Assembly: GCA_006386115.1 (NCBI GenBank)
Contig: VFIW01000002.1
Span: 434,001 to 498,000, forward strand
DNA: 64,000 nt
Direction of reading: 5' to 3'
Source of the DNA: Globisporangium splendens
Taxonomy: Eukaryota; Oomycota; Peronosporomycetes; Pythiales; Pythiaceae
In this document: positions 11,403 to 22,160 of the stretch, one piece after another
Layout of the letters: each line of letters starts with the position of its first letter
Numbering within the stretch: the stretch's first letter is position 1
Notes under the pieces: generated by a model
Told to the model about the DNA's origin: nothing
Database searches by the model: none
What the model saw: only the letters and a program-made list of their open reading frames with translations
Made by a program: the position numbers and the translations under genes

Positions 11403-12563
11403 CTACTGAGACATTCCGTTTCCCTTTCTTGCCACAGCGGATCTGCCACCTCGGTGAACGTGGTTGCCGCGCGGCGTTTGGTAGTCCCTCGCCTGATTTC
11501 CAGTGCGAGGAGCAGACTGCCTTGGAGCGGGACATTTCGACTGATAGTGTCCTCGCTTGCCACAGTTAAAGCAGGTCACTTCGGCGCTGCTGAGATCCAT
11601 TGGTGTCGGACCATGGAAGCGCCGCTCATTCGCGACTGCTCGGTGGCTGTGATGCGCACCGTTGTGGCGGCCAGCGTTCCAATCAGGTCGGCTGACTCTG
11701 AACGATTGCTGCTCAACGAGCGCAATGCGGATCGCATCTTCCATCGTGGCCGGCAAGCGTCGGTACAACTCCTGACGCGCTGGTCCACTGTTGAGGCCGT
11801 TGAGAAACGCAGGCACTTTCACAGACTCAGGCAAAGGGCTGGTCGTGATCGCCGCGCACAGGCTTCTCATCTCCTGGATGTATCGTTCCAGTGAGAGCTT
11901 CCCTTGTTTCAAGGAGAAGAAACGACCTTGCAACAGCACTTCGTTGTTCGGAGGCTGATACATGGCGGTGATTCTCGCACGGAAAATATCCCACGTGTCG
12001 AATGCACACTCATCGGCGAGCAACGTCGAGAATGCCCATTCCGACGCTCGACCGCGCAGGTTCGAGATGGCGTAAGACACCATCTGCTCGTTGCTGTCGA
12101 TGAGCTGAGCCTTGGCGCAACGCTCCACGGCGAGCAGCCAGTGGATGAGCTTGTCGCCATCCGCACCATCGAATTTCGGAGCGTCGATCTTGACAGCTCT
12201 TGGGCGGGGAGTTTGGGACGCGGGTGTCTGAGGCGCAGAAGCCGCACTCGACAAAGACGTGGCTGCACCAGCAACCACAGATACCACTCGCTCGAGCGCT
12301 TCGCGCGACTCAGCAGCTGAGCGCAGCATCTCTGCGGTCAAGCTTGCGGTGGCTTGCATTTGTGCTTGCGCACTTCGCTCTCCTTCGAGGCGCTGAGCGT
12401 TCGAGAAGTTCTCGAACTGCTCGAGTCGAAAGATTTGCTGTTCCGGCGACGCCGAGAGCACGTCTAGAGCGACTTGGTCGCCTAGCGCTTGTGCCATTCG
12501 GGTCAGCACACTCCGGTGTTCAGCCGAGAGGTGCGGGAACTGCGCAGGGTCAATTGACGCCAT
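11403..12563 (-). CDS. gag: Gypsy gag nucleocapsid polyprotein
   Basis: An intact 386-aa frame starts at ATG 12563, about 70 nt inside the 5' LTR. The centre holds the retrotransposon gag core (KFDGADGDKLIHWLLAVE, then SLERYIQEMRSLCAAI). Near the C-terminus is one CCHC zinc knuckle, CFNCGKRGHYQSKC, which binds element RNA. The N-terminal 100 residues are Ala/Gln/Glu-rich and probably helical. The frame ends inside the start of pol on the same strand. Gag forms the cytoplasmic particle in which reverse transcription takes place. No lesion is visible. Confidence 0.9.
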   Translation of the reverse strand: MASIDPAQFPHLSAEHRSVLTRMAQALGDQVALDVLSASPEQQIFRLEQFENFSNAQRLEGERSAQAQMQATASLTAEMLRSAAESREALERVVSVVAGAATSLSSAASAPQTPASQTPRPRAVKIDAPKFDGADGDKLIHWLLAVERCAKAQLIDSNEQMVSYAISNLRGRASEWAFSTLLADECAFDTWDIFRARITAMYQPPNNEVLLQGRFFSLKQGKLSLERYIQEMRSLCAAITTSPLPESVKVPAFLNGLNSGPARQELYRRLPATMEDAIRIALVEQQSFRVSRPDWNAGRHNGAHHSHRAVANERRFHGPTPMDLSSAEVTCFNCGKRGHYQSKCPAPRQSAPRTGNQARDYQTPRGNHVHRGGRSAVARKGNGMSQ

Positions 12564-12618
12564 GATGAATCCTTGAGGAAGCGATTCAGGCAGTCACCTC
12601 TGCCGGGTCGTAGATTGA

Positions 12619-12633
12619 CTACTAGTGCTACCA
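12619..12633 (-). other. Candidate primer-binding site
   Basis: Two bases inside the 5' LTR, the minus strand reads TGGTAGCACTAGTAG. TGGTA at this place resembles sites complementary to an initiator-methionine tRNA, but the match beyond the first bases was not verified. Confidence 0.4.
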
Positions 12634-12635
12634 GT

Positions 12636-13170
12636 TGTAACCGGACACTTCCGAGTTACGCAGCACGGTACGTGTGTGAGGAAGCGTATTCAACGCTTCT
12701 CTCAAGGACTCTGTTCCGAGAGCGGTTGCCTGCTTCCTGCAGTGCAACAATCGGTTACCTATAGGTCTCTATAGAGTAACCGTCGATAACCAAAGGCTTT
12801 AGTTAACGGTAAAAATGGAACTGTTTATTTGTTGGAGGTTGCCCTCTGTAGGACAACCTGGATTATCTTTATGTAACTATGAACAATAGCAATCTCAAGT
12901 GTAATTACTCCCCATGGGGCAATGAGTGGCTATGAAAGACTAACGCTAGTTGTCTTATGTGATTGGATGAAATGCATGTTCAATTATATCCAATCGGAGG
13001 CGCCGTCACTCAGACTGGCTGCCGGCTCCACCGTGAAGGTTCGAACAAGTACGACGAACCTCATGGTTCGGTCTTAAACTTGCTGCGCGTACTCTACGTA
13101 CCGCAAGGTTCGGTTTGGTTGTGTGGCACAACACAAGTGCGTAACCATGTTACAGTGTAACCCCGTTACA
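12636..13170 (-). repeat. 5' LTR of the Gypsy element
   Basis: 535 bp, the same length as the other LTR, with about 8 substitutions and no indels seen. Followed by TGCGT, matching the duplication at the far end. Confidence 0.95.
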
Positions 13171-13510
13171 TGCGTTGAGGGAGCGCAGGTGAGAGGAAGG
13201 ACACAGCGGTAACGCTGTGTCCAAAAGAAGGAAGGGAGCTTTGCGCGATAACGTGCAAAAAGAGAAGTGAATTGAAATCTGATGGGTTGTTCCTACGGTG
13301 TCTTCGATTGGTAGATAGTCGAGTGTCCAATCCGACTATCATCCAATGAGATTAAACTTCAATGGAATGTTCTTATTGGCTAAAGATGCAATTGGCTACA
13401 TAGAGTGTTGATGGGTCAACGGGTGGGTTTGTAGAGAGTGGTAGAACCCGTGTGGGTATGACCCACACTCTCTGGACCCAAGAACTCATGTAATGGGAAC
13501 CCCCATTACA
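13171..13510. repeat. Hairpin-rich segment, possible right piece of an older solo LTR
   Basis: Contains three inverted repeats: GGACACAGC/GCTGTGTCC around GGTAAC (about 13199-13222), a longer one with AGAGAGTG/CACTCTCT arms near 13434-13472 enclosing GTGTGGG/CCCACAC, and TGTAATGGG/CCCATTACA at 13489-13510. The last resembles the TGTAAC...GTTACA ends of the adjacent LTR. No ORF. 13511-13766 shows nothing recognisable. Confidence 0.4.
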
Positions 13511-13766
13511 GGTAGCGTGTCGTCGACGAGCGGGCTGGGTGGCGCTGTGGAGCTATTGGGCGAATCGGAGTGACGTCGGTGGCCACGTGGCGATTGCAAA
13601 CGGGAGATCAATGACTAGGGTTCCAAACATGGTCTGCATCGCAACCGAGCGTGGTCCACATCACAAGTGAATTAGAAATGCGGTAGAAACCGTGGCTCGA
13701 ATTAGGAATAGGCATTCAAATTAAACACACTATCAATAAAACACCAGCTACGCTTGAGTCAAATGC

Positions 13767-15617
13767 GTGTCCAAGCCTGTGGCCTCCTGCGTGCCCAAGT
13801 ACGCGACGAGAATGAAGAGTGCAGCAGTGAACGGCGCCATGAATATTGTATCCACCGTGTGTGTGAGAGGGCGCTGTTCACTACAGTCCCTCAGACACCG
13901 CATCGACGATTGTGCCTGCAACAAGTATGTACAGATCAAAACTGACGGCGGATATGGTATTTGGGTTTGTTTCAGGACGCGCAAGGAATGGACCCACAAG
14001 CTGGATATCGAGCAGAGACTCTGCTGGTATCGGGCAAGCGAAATCATCGAGGAAGACGAAGGTCTTCGCTATCCTGGGTACACGACGGCGTTCCGTCAGA
14101 GTGATCGTTCTGATGGGGGTGCTGGCTTTCAAAACGGCACCAGTAATGTATCAGTGGGTACTGAACCTTCCAAGATGGCCATCGTAATTTTGCCCCCAGA
14201 GATCCCAGCGAGTGAACAACGAGGAGCTTCAGCAATGAATCGACCATCGGAACTCTCAAGCAAAGACCAAGCCGAACAACCACAGCCTGTTGCGCTCACT
14301 AAGCAGTCAGTGATCCAGACGCTTAACAGTGAGACTGCGACGATCCACCAACTAGTTCGAGAGAACACAGCAGTCGAGGCTGACGAAATTCCCATCGCAC
14401 CAGACGCAGGGTATGAGCAAAAAGCTGTCGACTGGCAACACGTGCTCGACCTCGCGGTGCTGGATTTCCCAACAAAGTATACACGCTTCGTGACGTCACC
14501 AGCGGCGCTGCTTGTGCAAGCGAGCCAGCAGTATGTCACCCTCAGCGTCCATAGGAATATGCTGCTTGATAATTCGGTGGAATCGCTCAGCGTCATTCCG
14601 ACCACGTACAATCGGTCAGCGATGCGAATCGAGTTTCCCGGTGACCGTGGTGTCGACGCCGGGGGCTTGCAGCGCGAATGGTTCATACAACTTAACAAGC
14701 AGCTTGCCGATCCGTCGCACGGCGTGTTTTGATGCGTCAACAAACCCGAGCAAATGCACTATTTGAATCCAGCTTCTGTCCACGATATTGGCGAGGCGCA
14801 TCTCATGCATTACCTTGGAGCAGGACGATTGATCAGTCGTGCCATACTTGAAGGTCAGATGATGGGCTTCCACTTGGCGCTACCATTGCTCAAGATCACC
14901 CTTGGCATCCCAGTGAGCTTCAGCGACTTCGAGTACTTTGACTCCGAGGCGTACATGAGCATGCTGTGGGTGAAACAAAACGACGGCGTGAACACGCTCG
15001 GTCTGGATTTCAGTGTCATGGAGACACGCGCTGGAGAGCTCGTCGTGGTGGACCTGATCCCAGATGGCCGCAACATTGCGGTCACAGATACCAACAAAGA
15101 GTTGTACCTGCAACGCAAGTTTGAGCACTTGCTGTTTGAGAGCGTGCCAGCGCAGCTCTATGCGTTTCTCAAGGGGATTTGCGAAGTGATCCCGATGGAG
15201 GTGCTCGCGGTGTTTGACCCCGAAGAGTTGGACTCCGTGCTCTGCGGCTCGGACGAAATCAATGTCGCCGACTGGAAGCGAAGCAGCCGATGCAGTCCGA
15301 TCTTGCACCGTCACCCCGTGAAGGCGTGGTTCTGGGAACTCGTGCACGAGATGCCCAACGAGTATCGGCGTCGCCTGTTGCACTTCGGCACCGGATCGTC
15401 TCGAGTGCCGATCGCTGGGTTCAGTGCGCTTCTGAGCAATGATGGCCAATTGAGTCCGTTCACTCTGCACGCCGAGACTGACCTAAAGAAGGATCACATT
15501 TGGAGCCACACGCGTTTCAACCGCATCGGGCTCCCGCTGTACGATTCGCGTGAGAAACTCGAGACTATGCTCTACGCGACGCTGGACATGGAGCTATATG
15601 GGTTCACGACAGACTAA
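13767..15617 (+). pseudogene. H3: HECT ligase pseudogene, nonsense codon and catalytic Cys replaced
   Basis: The main exon begins near 13977 (acceptor TTGTTTCAG) with TRKEWTHKLDIEQRLCWYR and continues into a full-length HECT domain ending ELYGFTTD. An in-frame TGA at 14730-14732 interrupts it exactly where paralogs read GVFRCVN. The active-site block reads SHTRFNRIGLP: Arg (CGT, 15513-15515) replaces the catalytic Cys of SHACFNRLDLP. Upstream, a microexon-like HRIDDCACN is visible near 13890-13925, but only about 60 bp separate it from the HECT exon, so the zinc-finger exon is missing. No convincing TM exon was found. The copy cannot be an active ligase. Confidence 0.88.
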
Positions 15618-15629
15618 TTCATCTCGTAA

Positions 15630-16840
15630 CTAGCTTCTCATCTTCATCGCATTGGATTTATTCAGAGGTAGCTCATTTGACATATCGCGGACGAGTTCCC
15701 AGGACCACTGGAGTACCTTGTGGCCTCTCAAGTTGCTGCTGCATTTCGTATTTGTGACCCAGTCGTCGATGTCAATGTCATCAGAGCCACGCAATAGGTA
15801 ATCAAACTCTTCGGAGTCAAAGAGCATGAGAAGTCCATGCGGGATCACCTCGTAGACTCCCTTGAGGAACACATAGAGTTGACTGGAAACGCTCCCAAAG
15901 AGCAAATAGCGGAACTGCCGCTCCGGGTACAATTCATTGTTCTCATCGGTCACCTCGATGTTCCAGCCATTCTCGATCAAGTCCACCGCGAGAATTGTGT
16001 CACCCCGTTTCTCCGTGCCACTGAAATCGAGACCGAGCATGCCCACGCCTCGGTTTTCTCGGACCCAAAGCATGCTTTGGTGCGCCTCAGGATCAAAGCC
16101 GCCAAGTCACTGAATGATGCTGAGATACCGAGCACGGGTTTCAGCAACGGCAACGCCAAGTGGAAACTTGGCGCGTATCCCTCGAGTAGTGCACGACTGA
16201 TCAACTTCCCCGTCGCATACTAGAAGAGCAGGCGATTCTCGGCAATGTCGTGGAGCGAGTTATGGTTCAAATAGAACGTCTGCTCGCTCGCGTTTACGCA
16301 CCGAAGCATACCGTTCATCGTGTCCGAGATCTCTTGGTTTAAAAGTACAAACCACTCGCAGTAGAGCCCACCGGCATCGACCCCAGTCTCGTCAACAAAG
16401 CTGGTACGCATCACCGACCGTATCCGTTCCTGACGAAGCGCGCTGAGGTGGACAACAGAGTCCTCGAGCAAGATCATTCGAGCGATGTCAACCTTGATGG
16501 GCTCGCTATCGATTAGCAACACCTCTGTCGTTGCCACAAAGTAGGCATACTTGGTTGGGAAGTCTTGTCCAGCTAACTCCAAAATATTCGTCCACTGCAA
16601 GCAACATCGGTTGCCATCATCGACAGGTAAATGATCCGGATTTGCGTGCATAGATTCCACAAGTTGAAACGAGACTGAGCCCACTTCGCTGGTCAGCGCT
16701 AGACGCGCGTTATCCAATACGAAAAACTGTGGCGGTCTGGATGCATCTTCGTCAAATGGCACTAAATTCAGCGCGTCTGGTGCCGTGGATGGTCGCTGTG
16801 GCACGGCTGCCGGCTCGCCACCACCTGCTAAGGTCTCCAC
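15630..16840 (-). pseudogene. H4: HECT ligase pseudogene lacking the catalytic lobe
   Basis: Minus-strand HECT remnant with blocks FPTKYAYFV, DETGVDAGGLYCEWF, EQTFYLNHNSLHDI, then a TAG (16220-16222) before YATGKLISRALLEG. There is a frameshift near 16100, then LGLDFSGTEKRGD, SEEFDYLLRGSDDID and WSWELVRDMSNE. It stops there, so the whole C-lobe with the catalytic Cys is absent. The open frame at 16840 has no ATG and a stop lies a short way upstream, so the 5' end is lost too. It lies tail to tail with H3, only about 12 bp apart. Confidence 0.88.
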
Positions 16841-16932
16841 TGGAATGAACGAGCTTCTGGGTGAAAGCGAAGTACCGCATGATGCTTTATCTAATGACTT
16901 TGCCAGCTTCCCGCTTGGATCTCTCGTGGATG

Positions 16933-16968
16933 CTCATAAAAATCCAACCGATTAAAGCACGCATGGCC
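16933..16968 (-). pseudogene. Displaced HECT C-lobe fragment
   Basis: On the minus strand this reads GHACFNRLDFYE, a clear match to the catalytic block HACFNRLDLP. It sits upstream of H4, which lacks exactly that part, so the piece was either moved or comes from another decayed copy. The frame closes shortly after. Confidence 0.6.
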
Positions 16969-16974
16969 GTCACA

Positions 16975-18887
16975 GCTAGTTGGCCGAAAGAGTGCGCTGT
17001 TGCTTCACCAGCGCAATGATTTGCTTGTGCAACTCCGCCACTTGCTGCAATGTCTGGCGATTTTCGTAATCAGACACGTGTGGGGGAGATTAATGCAAAA
17101 TGGATCCAAAGTGCATTCTTTGTCACGGTACAGAAACCAGGCGCTTGCACAAGTGCCGTTTCTCTTGACACAATCCATCCCGTTCTTTTCCTCTTTTGTC
17201 ATTTAGAAGTGAAGATTATGGCTTGGCACGTGCCACTCACTCGCCAGAAAAAGGGAACTCGCATGTTGTCTCTGTTTGCTTTTTTGGATGCGTGACGTGA
17301 CGTGCACGCGAAAGACTCAGAAAATGGGTCACAAGGTCTGTTGCATCCATGTTCTCAGGACCAACTGGAAGGAAGTCGCGCGCACATGCACACGAGTTTA
17401 ACCGACGCGCACGACTTGCAACTCACTTCTCCGTTCGAGACGCGAACATGTGCGCAAGTTTGGCGATGTGTGCGTTGTTCTACATTGCGTAGATTAGCTG
17501 CGTGCTGCAGCTCCCTACAACTATCGATTGCATGCCTCGTTGCAGTCCGAGCGCTTCACCATTTGTATAATGAGTTGTTGGTTGGCAATCCTATCGCACG
17601 CAATTGCATGCGGAGGATATGTTTGCTAGGTTACCTTTGTGTTTGTGCGCACCAGAGGTGCTAAAGAGTGATTTTGAGGGTTCCAAGTGGTTGCATTAAT
17701 AGTCTTGCAGCATCTGTGGTGAGAAACTTGCCAAGGAACGGCGGCAAGGAGGATGGAAGTGACACCAGCAGCGCCACTGAACAAGCATCGGTGTGCTCTC
17801 GTGTTGGTCGAAACGCTGTCCTCATGAGTGCAAATCAATCGCCGCGCACGATGAAGAGAGTGCAAGGTACACTGCGCAGTTGCTTTTGTTTTGTTTTTTT
17901 GAATGTGAACTAACTGGTGGGTCCTTCGTAAGCATATCCTTATACGTAGCACCACAAAGAGTATCCATAAACTTCATTTGGCTTCAATGACAACTTGTAC
18001 TGGCACCGGAAAGATCAAAGCCCATGTATCGCGAAGTGCAGTTCCAAGGGTCTGCGTTGGGCAGGCAAAAACACTTGCAGTACGGTGCCTGCAGTTTGGG
18101 TGCCAAGTACCGGTAGTTCTAACTTGGAGTGTTTCACATTGAGGCTGGACGTTAGGAATTTTCGTCATATGTATCCGCCTTGCTTCCCTCCCATTGGCAT
18201 CTCACAACCTAGATCCCCGCACTTGGACACACCCTGCCGCGAGTGTCCAACGATAAATGGTGCATTCGTTCACAAATCGATTTCTTCACCTCAGCAAACG
18301 TCAACGAATACACATACGCTCAAGATCCAACACCAGCAGCGACAGGAAGAATGACCAACCTCGTGACTCTCGCTATCGCCGGCGGTCTGTCGCCACGCTC
18401 TGCACTGTGATCACTCTGTTCGAGAAATGCTTCCCGCGCAGCATCCTCATTCGATCCATGGACGAGCGGCTCTGGGGACTGCCGTTCGTGTTCCTCGACG
18501 CAGCCGAGTTGTACCAGACGCTGGGTTACAGCTCCGGCATCGCTTTCGTAATCCTGGAGGTGCTTGCGCTGTGTCGCTATGATAGAACTAAGCCTGTTCC
18601 AACTGGTACCATGACACATTAGTTTGCTGGCAATACCCCGAATTTTCCATAGCTGCAATTGGCATACTAGCTTCACCGTTCGTTTTTTCAGACGCAGTAA
18701 TTGTTTGAACTGTTCCCTGTTAATTAAACGCGCGCAGTTGTTCAGTCCATCGCTAGCCATACACTGTTGATGTCCGAGTTTTGGCGCCTTGAGGTACTTT
18801 CACTGAAGCTGATCCAGCATTAAAGGCTAATTTGCTTGGATCGTTTTCGGATGCCCATGATAAATACTGTCTCACTCTTCCGCTGTA
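16975..18887. other. Intergenic region, no supported gene
   Basis: No ORF here resembles a known family. A small minus-strand peptide with a coiled-coil look (TLQQVAELHKQIIALVKQQ, about 16981-17058) and a GC-rich plus-strand patch at 18351-18600 (LWGLPFVFLDAAELYQTLGY) stand out by composition only. Neither has a start-splice-stop structure I can defend. Confidence 0.4.
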
Positions 18888-21301
18888 TCAATGTGTGGTG
18901 AAGCCGTACATTTTCGTCTCCACAGTCGCCTGCAGCACGGCTTTCAGTTGGTCCCTGTCGACATGCAACGGCAAATCCAACCGATTGAAGCACGCGTGGC
19001 TGACAATGTAGCCATCTTTCACCAGACGCACCCCCTTGAGTGTAAATGGACACAATCGTCCATCATAACTCGTCAGCGAACTGAAACCAGCGATAGGCAC
19101 GCGCGAAGACCCCGTTGCAAAGTGCAGCAGTCGCCGGCGGTACTCGTTCGGCATCTCACGCACGAGTTCCCAGAACCAGACGACAGCCTGGTGCTCATGC
19201 AGCCCGACTGTGTACCTCGTGTTGCGTTCCCAGTCGTCGACGTCAATCTCGTCCGAGCCGCAGAGCAGGTAGTCAAATTCTTCTGGGTCAAACAGCATGA
19301 GCAGCTCCTGCGGAATCACTTCGTAGACTCCCTTCAGAAACACGTACAACTGGCTCGAGACGCTCTCAAATAGCAAGTACCGGAACCGCCGCTCGACGTA
19401 CTTGTGCTTGTTTTCATCTATGACATCGATATGACGGCCATCTGGGATCAAATCCACGACGACGGCCTCGCTGTCACTGCGTGCCTCGATAACACTGAAA
19501 TCCAGCCCGAGAGCCTCAGCACCGTCGTTCTCGAGCAGCCACAGCAGGTTTCGGTACAGCTCTGGGTCGAAAAACTCGAGATCACGAAACGAAATCGGCA
19601 GCCCCAAGATCACCTTGAGCAGCGGCAACGCCAAGTGGAAGCCCAACACATACCCTTCGAGCAACGCGCGACCAACGAGGCGACCTGACGCATAGTAGTA
19701 CCTCAGATGGTGTTCCCCCGCATCACGCCGCGAGTTGGCGTTCAAGTAGAAACTCTGCTCGTCCTTGTTCACACAGCAGAAGAGGCCACGGTCGGGGTCC
19801 ACGAGTTGCTCGTTCACAAGCATAAACCACTCGCGGTGCAGACCGCCGGCATCGATCCCAGCCTCGTTGAAAAAATGGATTCGTATCGCCGTGCGGATAT
19901 TTTCGAGAGGCAGCACGCAGATGGCGTCCATCGAGTCTTCGAACAGATAGTCGCGATTCACGCTGATCTTGAGATTCTCGGACGAAACGATCAACGCGGC
20001 TGTCGTGGTCACAAAGTGCGCATACTTTTTCGGGAACACCTGGGACGAGAGACTCAGGATGTCACGCCATTGCAGACCGGTATTTGTCGTGTTGACAGGC
20101 AGCGGAAGATGCGCGGGGTCGGCAGTCAGTGCTGGCAGCAGGTGAAGCTGGACCGACGACACTGCATCCTGGAGCTCGCGCTCGCATTTCTCTTTGCCCA
20201 CGCGCATGAATCGATCAGTTTCCGACTCTCCCTCATCTGGCTGGTTCTCTTGATCCACACTCGATGCCGATGCACGACTCCTGCCGCTTGAACTGCCATT
20301 TGAGCTGCCGCTGATCGGCAAGAGGACGTGTTCCGTAGGAGCTGAAGCAGTAGTTGGAACGATCATGACCGTCAGCGAAGCTCGGTCAAACTCAGATGTG
20401 CACGTCGTGTCAGTATCTGCAAACGCATCATCATCACGCTGTTGCTTCTCAATGATTTGTGATTCTTCACCTTTGTACCGCAACGTGTATCCAGGGAATG
20501 GCGAATCGAGAGACTTGAGACCCTCGCGGTACCAAAACAGTTTGCTGTCAAAGCCGAGTTTGCGCACCCACTCCTTCCGGTTCCTGCATTCTCAGCATCC
20601 CGCCAAAAAAAGTGCAAAAGTTAACATTTGCGCACTTGCTTGGTTGGAAAAACAAACAATCAAACAAACGAGAGCGATGACGTACCTGGCTCGCTTTTGG
20701 CGCTGCGTGACGACCGCTTGCTCTCGTGGAGAGTGCGTAGTCGTTGTCTTTGTGTGCGGTGATGCTGCCTTCGGTCTCTGGTCAGTGCTACTGCTGTCAC
20801 ATTGACTGGCACTATCGCTTGCACCATTAACATCATCACCATCGTTATTCTGGACAAGTTGCTCGCCGCAAATGTTGCAAAACTGGAATCGCTTGAAATT
20901 CTCGAAGCCGCACAACGTGCATGCCTTGTAGCCGTCCTCAGCGCCTCTGTGTTGCATAATACGAATCAATCAGGACGAGACAAGCGCTTACGATCGCATT
21001 TTTTTCAAACAAACACCGACAACTGGCAGTGCACGTACCGTAATGCGGCATCCAAGCGATGCTCATTCGAGCTGCAGCACATACACAAACCAGCACACAA
21101 ACGCAACATTTCGTTAGTCAGCGCCGCAAATGCAAACACCACAACTTGGTCATAAAGGAGGGTTTCGTGCTCGAGCAGCGGCGCATGGAGCGCTTCGTCG
21201 CGCAGGCGCTGGCGGTGCGAGTGACGCACGCACACAACCAGCAGCACCCAGCACACGGCAAAGCCGACGGTCAGTCCGATGAATGTCTCCTTCATTTCCA
21301 T
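18888..21301 (-). CDS. H5: membrane-anchored RanBP2-ZnF HECT E3 ubiquitin ligase
   Basis: ATG at 21301 starts a hydrophobic segment (FIGLTVGFAVCWVLLVVCV) followed by EALHAPLLE. The microexon sequence SSNEHRLDAALR is at 21039-21071, the zinc finger CTLCGFENFKRFQFCNIC in 20686-20946, and the HECT exon at 18888-20583 opens with NRKEWVRKLGFDSKLFWYR. The catalytic Cys is in VSHACFNRLDLP; the tail is YGFTTH. The zinc-finger and HECT exons keep frame with GT-AG introns. The first junction is uncertain: no canonical donor follows LHAPLLE, yet the DNA reads through in frame into the microexon, which would give about 739 aa and an extra hydrophobic stretch. An oomycete-type core promoter lies just upstream. 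Confidence 0.83.
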
Positions 21302-21319
21302 CAACTGCTTTACAAGTTT

Positions 21320-21336
21320 CCAATGCAGAAGTGAGC
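21320..21336 (-). promoter_or_regulatory. Oomycete Inr/FPR core promoter of H5
   Basis: Minus strand reads GCTCACTTCTGCATTGG, close to the oomycete consensus GCTCATTYYNCAWTTT, 19-35 bp before the H5 ATG. Confidence 0.65.
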
Positions 21337-22160
21337 TCCCGAAACGCGAGTGGCATGCACGTTATGATCTGCACGCACCCCCATCCCAGCTAAATGTGTA
21401 GGCGCAGGCCGTAGGCGCGCGTCGCAGTTCTTCCGCCACTTGAAGCTGAAACATGGGTCCCTCCCTCGCTGAGAGTCTGAAACCTTTTCGCATCTGCAAC
21501 ATGCGACTTCAACTGGAAGAAGAGGCAACTGCGCGTGTGTGGCTTGATTTCTATGTGCGAAAAAGCAGCCCAAAGCAGCAGATCAGGAGATTTGTCGACT
21601 GCTTCTTGAAGTCTGGATAATTGAGATATACAGGCACTGCAGAAATTATTGACAATGCATTCAGCTGGTAAGAACTATACAAATAATACTTGAATGTGTT
21701 TTACAAGATGACGCTATTGGGAGGTATGTGGTTATCCATTACCCGACCACGCAAGCCCCGTTCTTCATACAGTTGCATCTATGTTTCAGGCGACCAAAAA
21801 GGGAACAACCTTCCTCACAAAATGTCAATGAGGGTCGTCTTTACTGTTACGAGACGGCATTGATCGCAGACGAGACCGCATAAATACCAAAAGAGGATGC
21901 ATTTCGGTAGCACGCCAAAAAGTGTACCCACGTTCCATTAATCGCACACAGCCGGTTTGATTGCGTCATCAGACGAATCACACCGCAACAATCAACAGAA
22001 TCGGGGACATTTGCACAGTTGCGCCAGCAAATCAATGCGCACAAGAAGGTCCTCGCTTGCGCCGCACACGCGCTCATAAGGTCCCTCGCGTTGCATGTGC
22101 AAATCCCTTCGTCAGACCAGCCACCGCTGTGCGAATGCAACAAAACATACTGCAGTATAG
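21337..22160. other. Intergenic between H5 and H6
   Basis: Holds sequence upstream of H5 and the 3' flank of H6. No supported gene, repeat or RNA seen. Confidence 0.6.

Larger units (their letters stand above)
6288..11535 (-). pseudogene. pol: Gypsy pol polyprotein (PR-RT-RH-INT-chromodomain), frameshifted
   Basis: Begins at ATG 11535, overlapping the gag end by 133 nt in a different frame, so pol is probably made by frameshifting. Domains in order: protease (VLVDCGASQNF, with DCG for the usual D-T/S-G), reverse transcriptase (catalytic YFDD in QSYFDDIFVHS), RNase H (CDASDFAIG, VYTDHASL), the integrase zinc-binding HHCC region (ASGHLG...CEQCQ) and the integrase core (MDFVFG, SDRDPRF, DGQTERVNR). 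A C-terminal chromodomain (YLVKWRGYDVSQSSWEPAE) would target insertion to marked chromatin. The frame is lost near 8010-8025, apparently one base short in a T run, and again between about 7500 and 7650. The three frames are therefore broken in this copy although most catalytic residues persist. Confidence 0.88.
4634..13170 (-). mobile_element. Gypsy (Ty3-like) LTR retrotransposon with chromodomain and antisense ORF
   Basis: Complete 8.5-kb element transcribed on the minus strand. Two 535-bp LTRs (TG...CA ends) are flanked by the same 5-bp target duplication TGCGT (4629-4633 and 13171-13175). In element order: 5' LTR (12636-13170), primer-binding site, gag, pol (protease, RT, RNase H, integrase, chromodomain), a stretch coding on the opposite strand, a polypurine tract, and 3' LTR (4634-5168). 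RT-RNaseH before integrase and the C-terminal chromodomain place it with Gypsy chromovirus-like elements. Pol carries frameshifts, so this copy is probably not autonomous now. The LTRs differ at about 8 sites in 535, so the insertion is fairly recent. Confidence 0.95.

Noticed and set aside
16981..17058. Coiled-coil-like peptide on the minus strand
   Set aside because: Only about 26 residues with no start or supporting gene structure.
18257..18622. 121-codon plus-strand ORF
   Set aside because: GC-rich patch but no domain or family similarity seen. A vague likeness to a TM exon (LWGLPF) is too weak to call.
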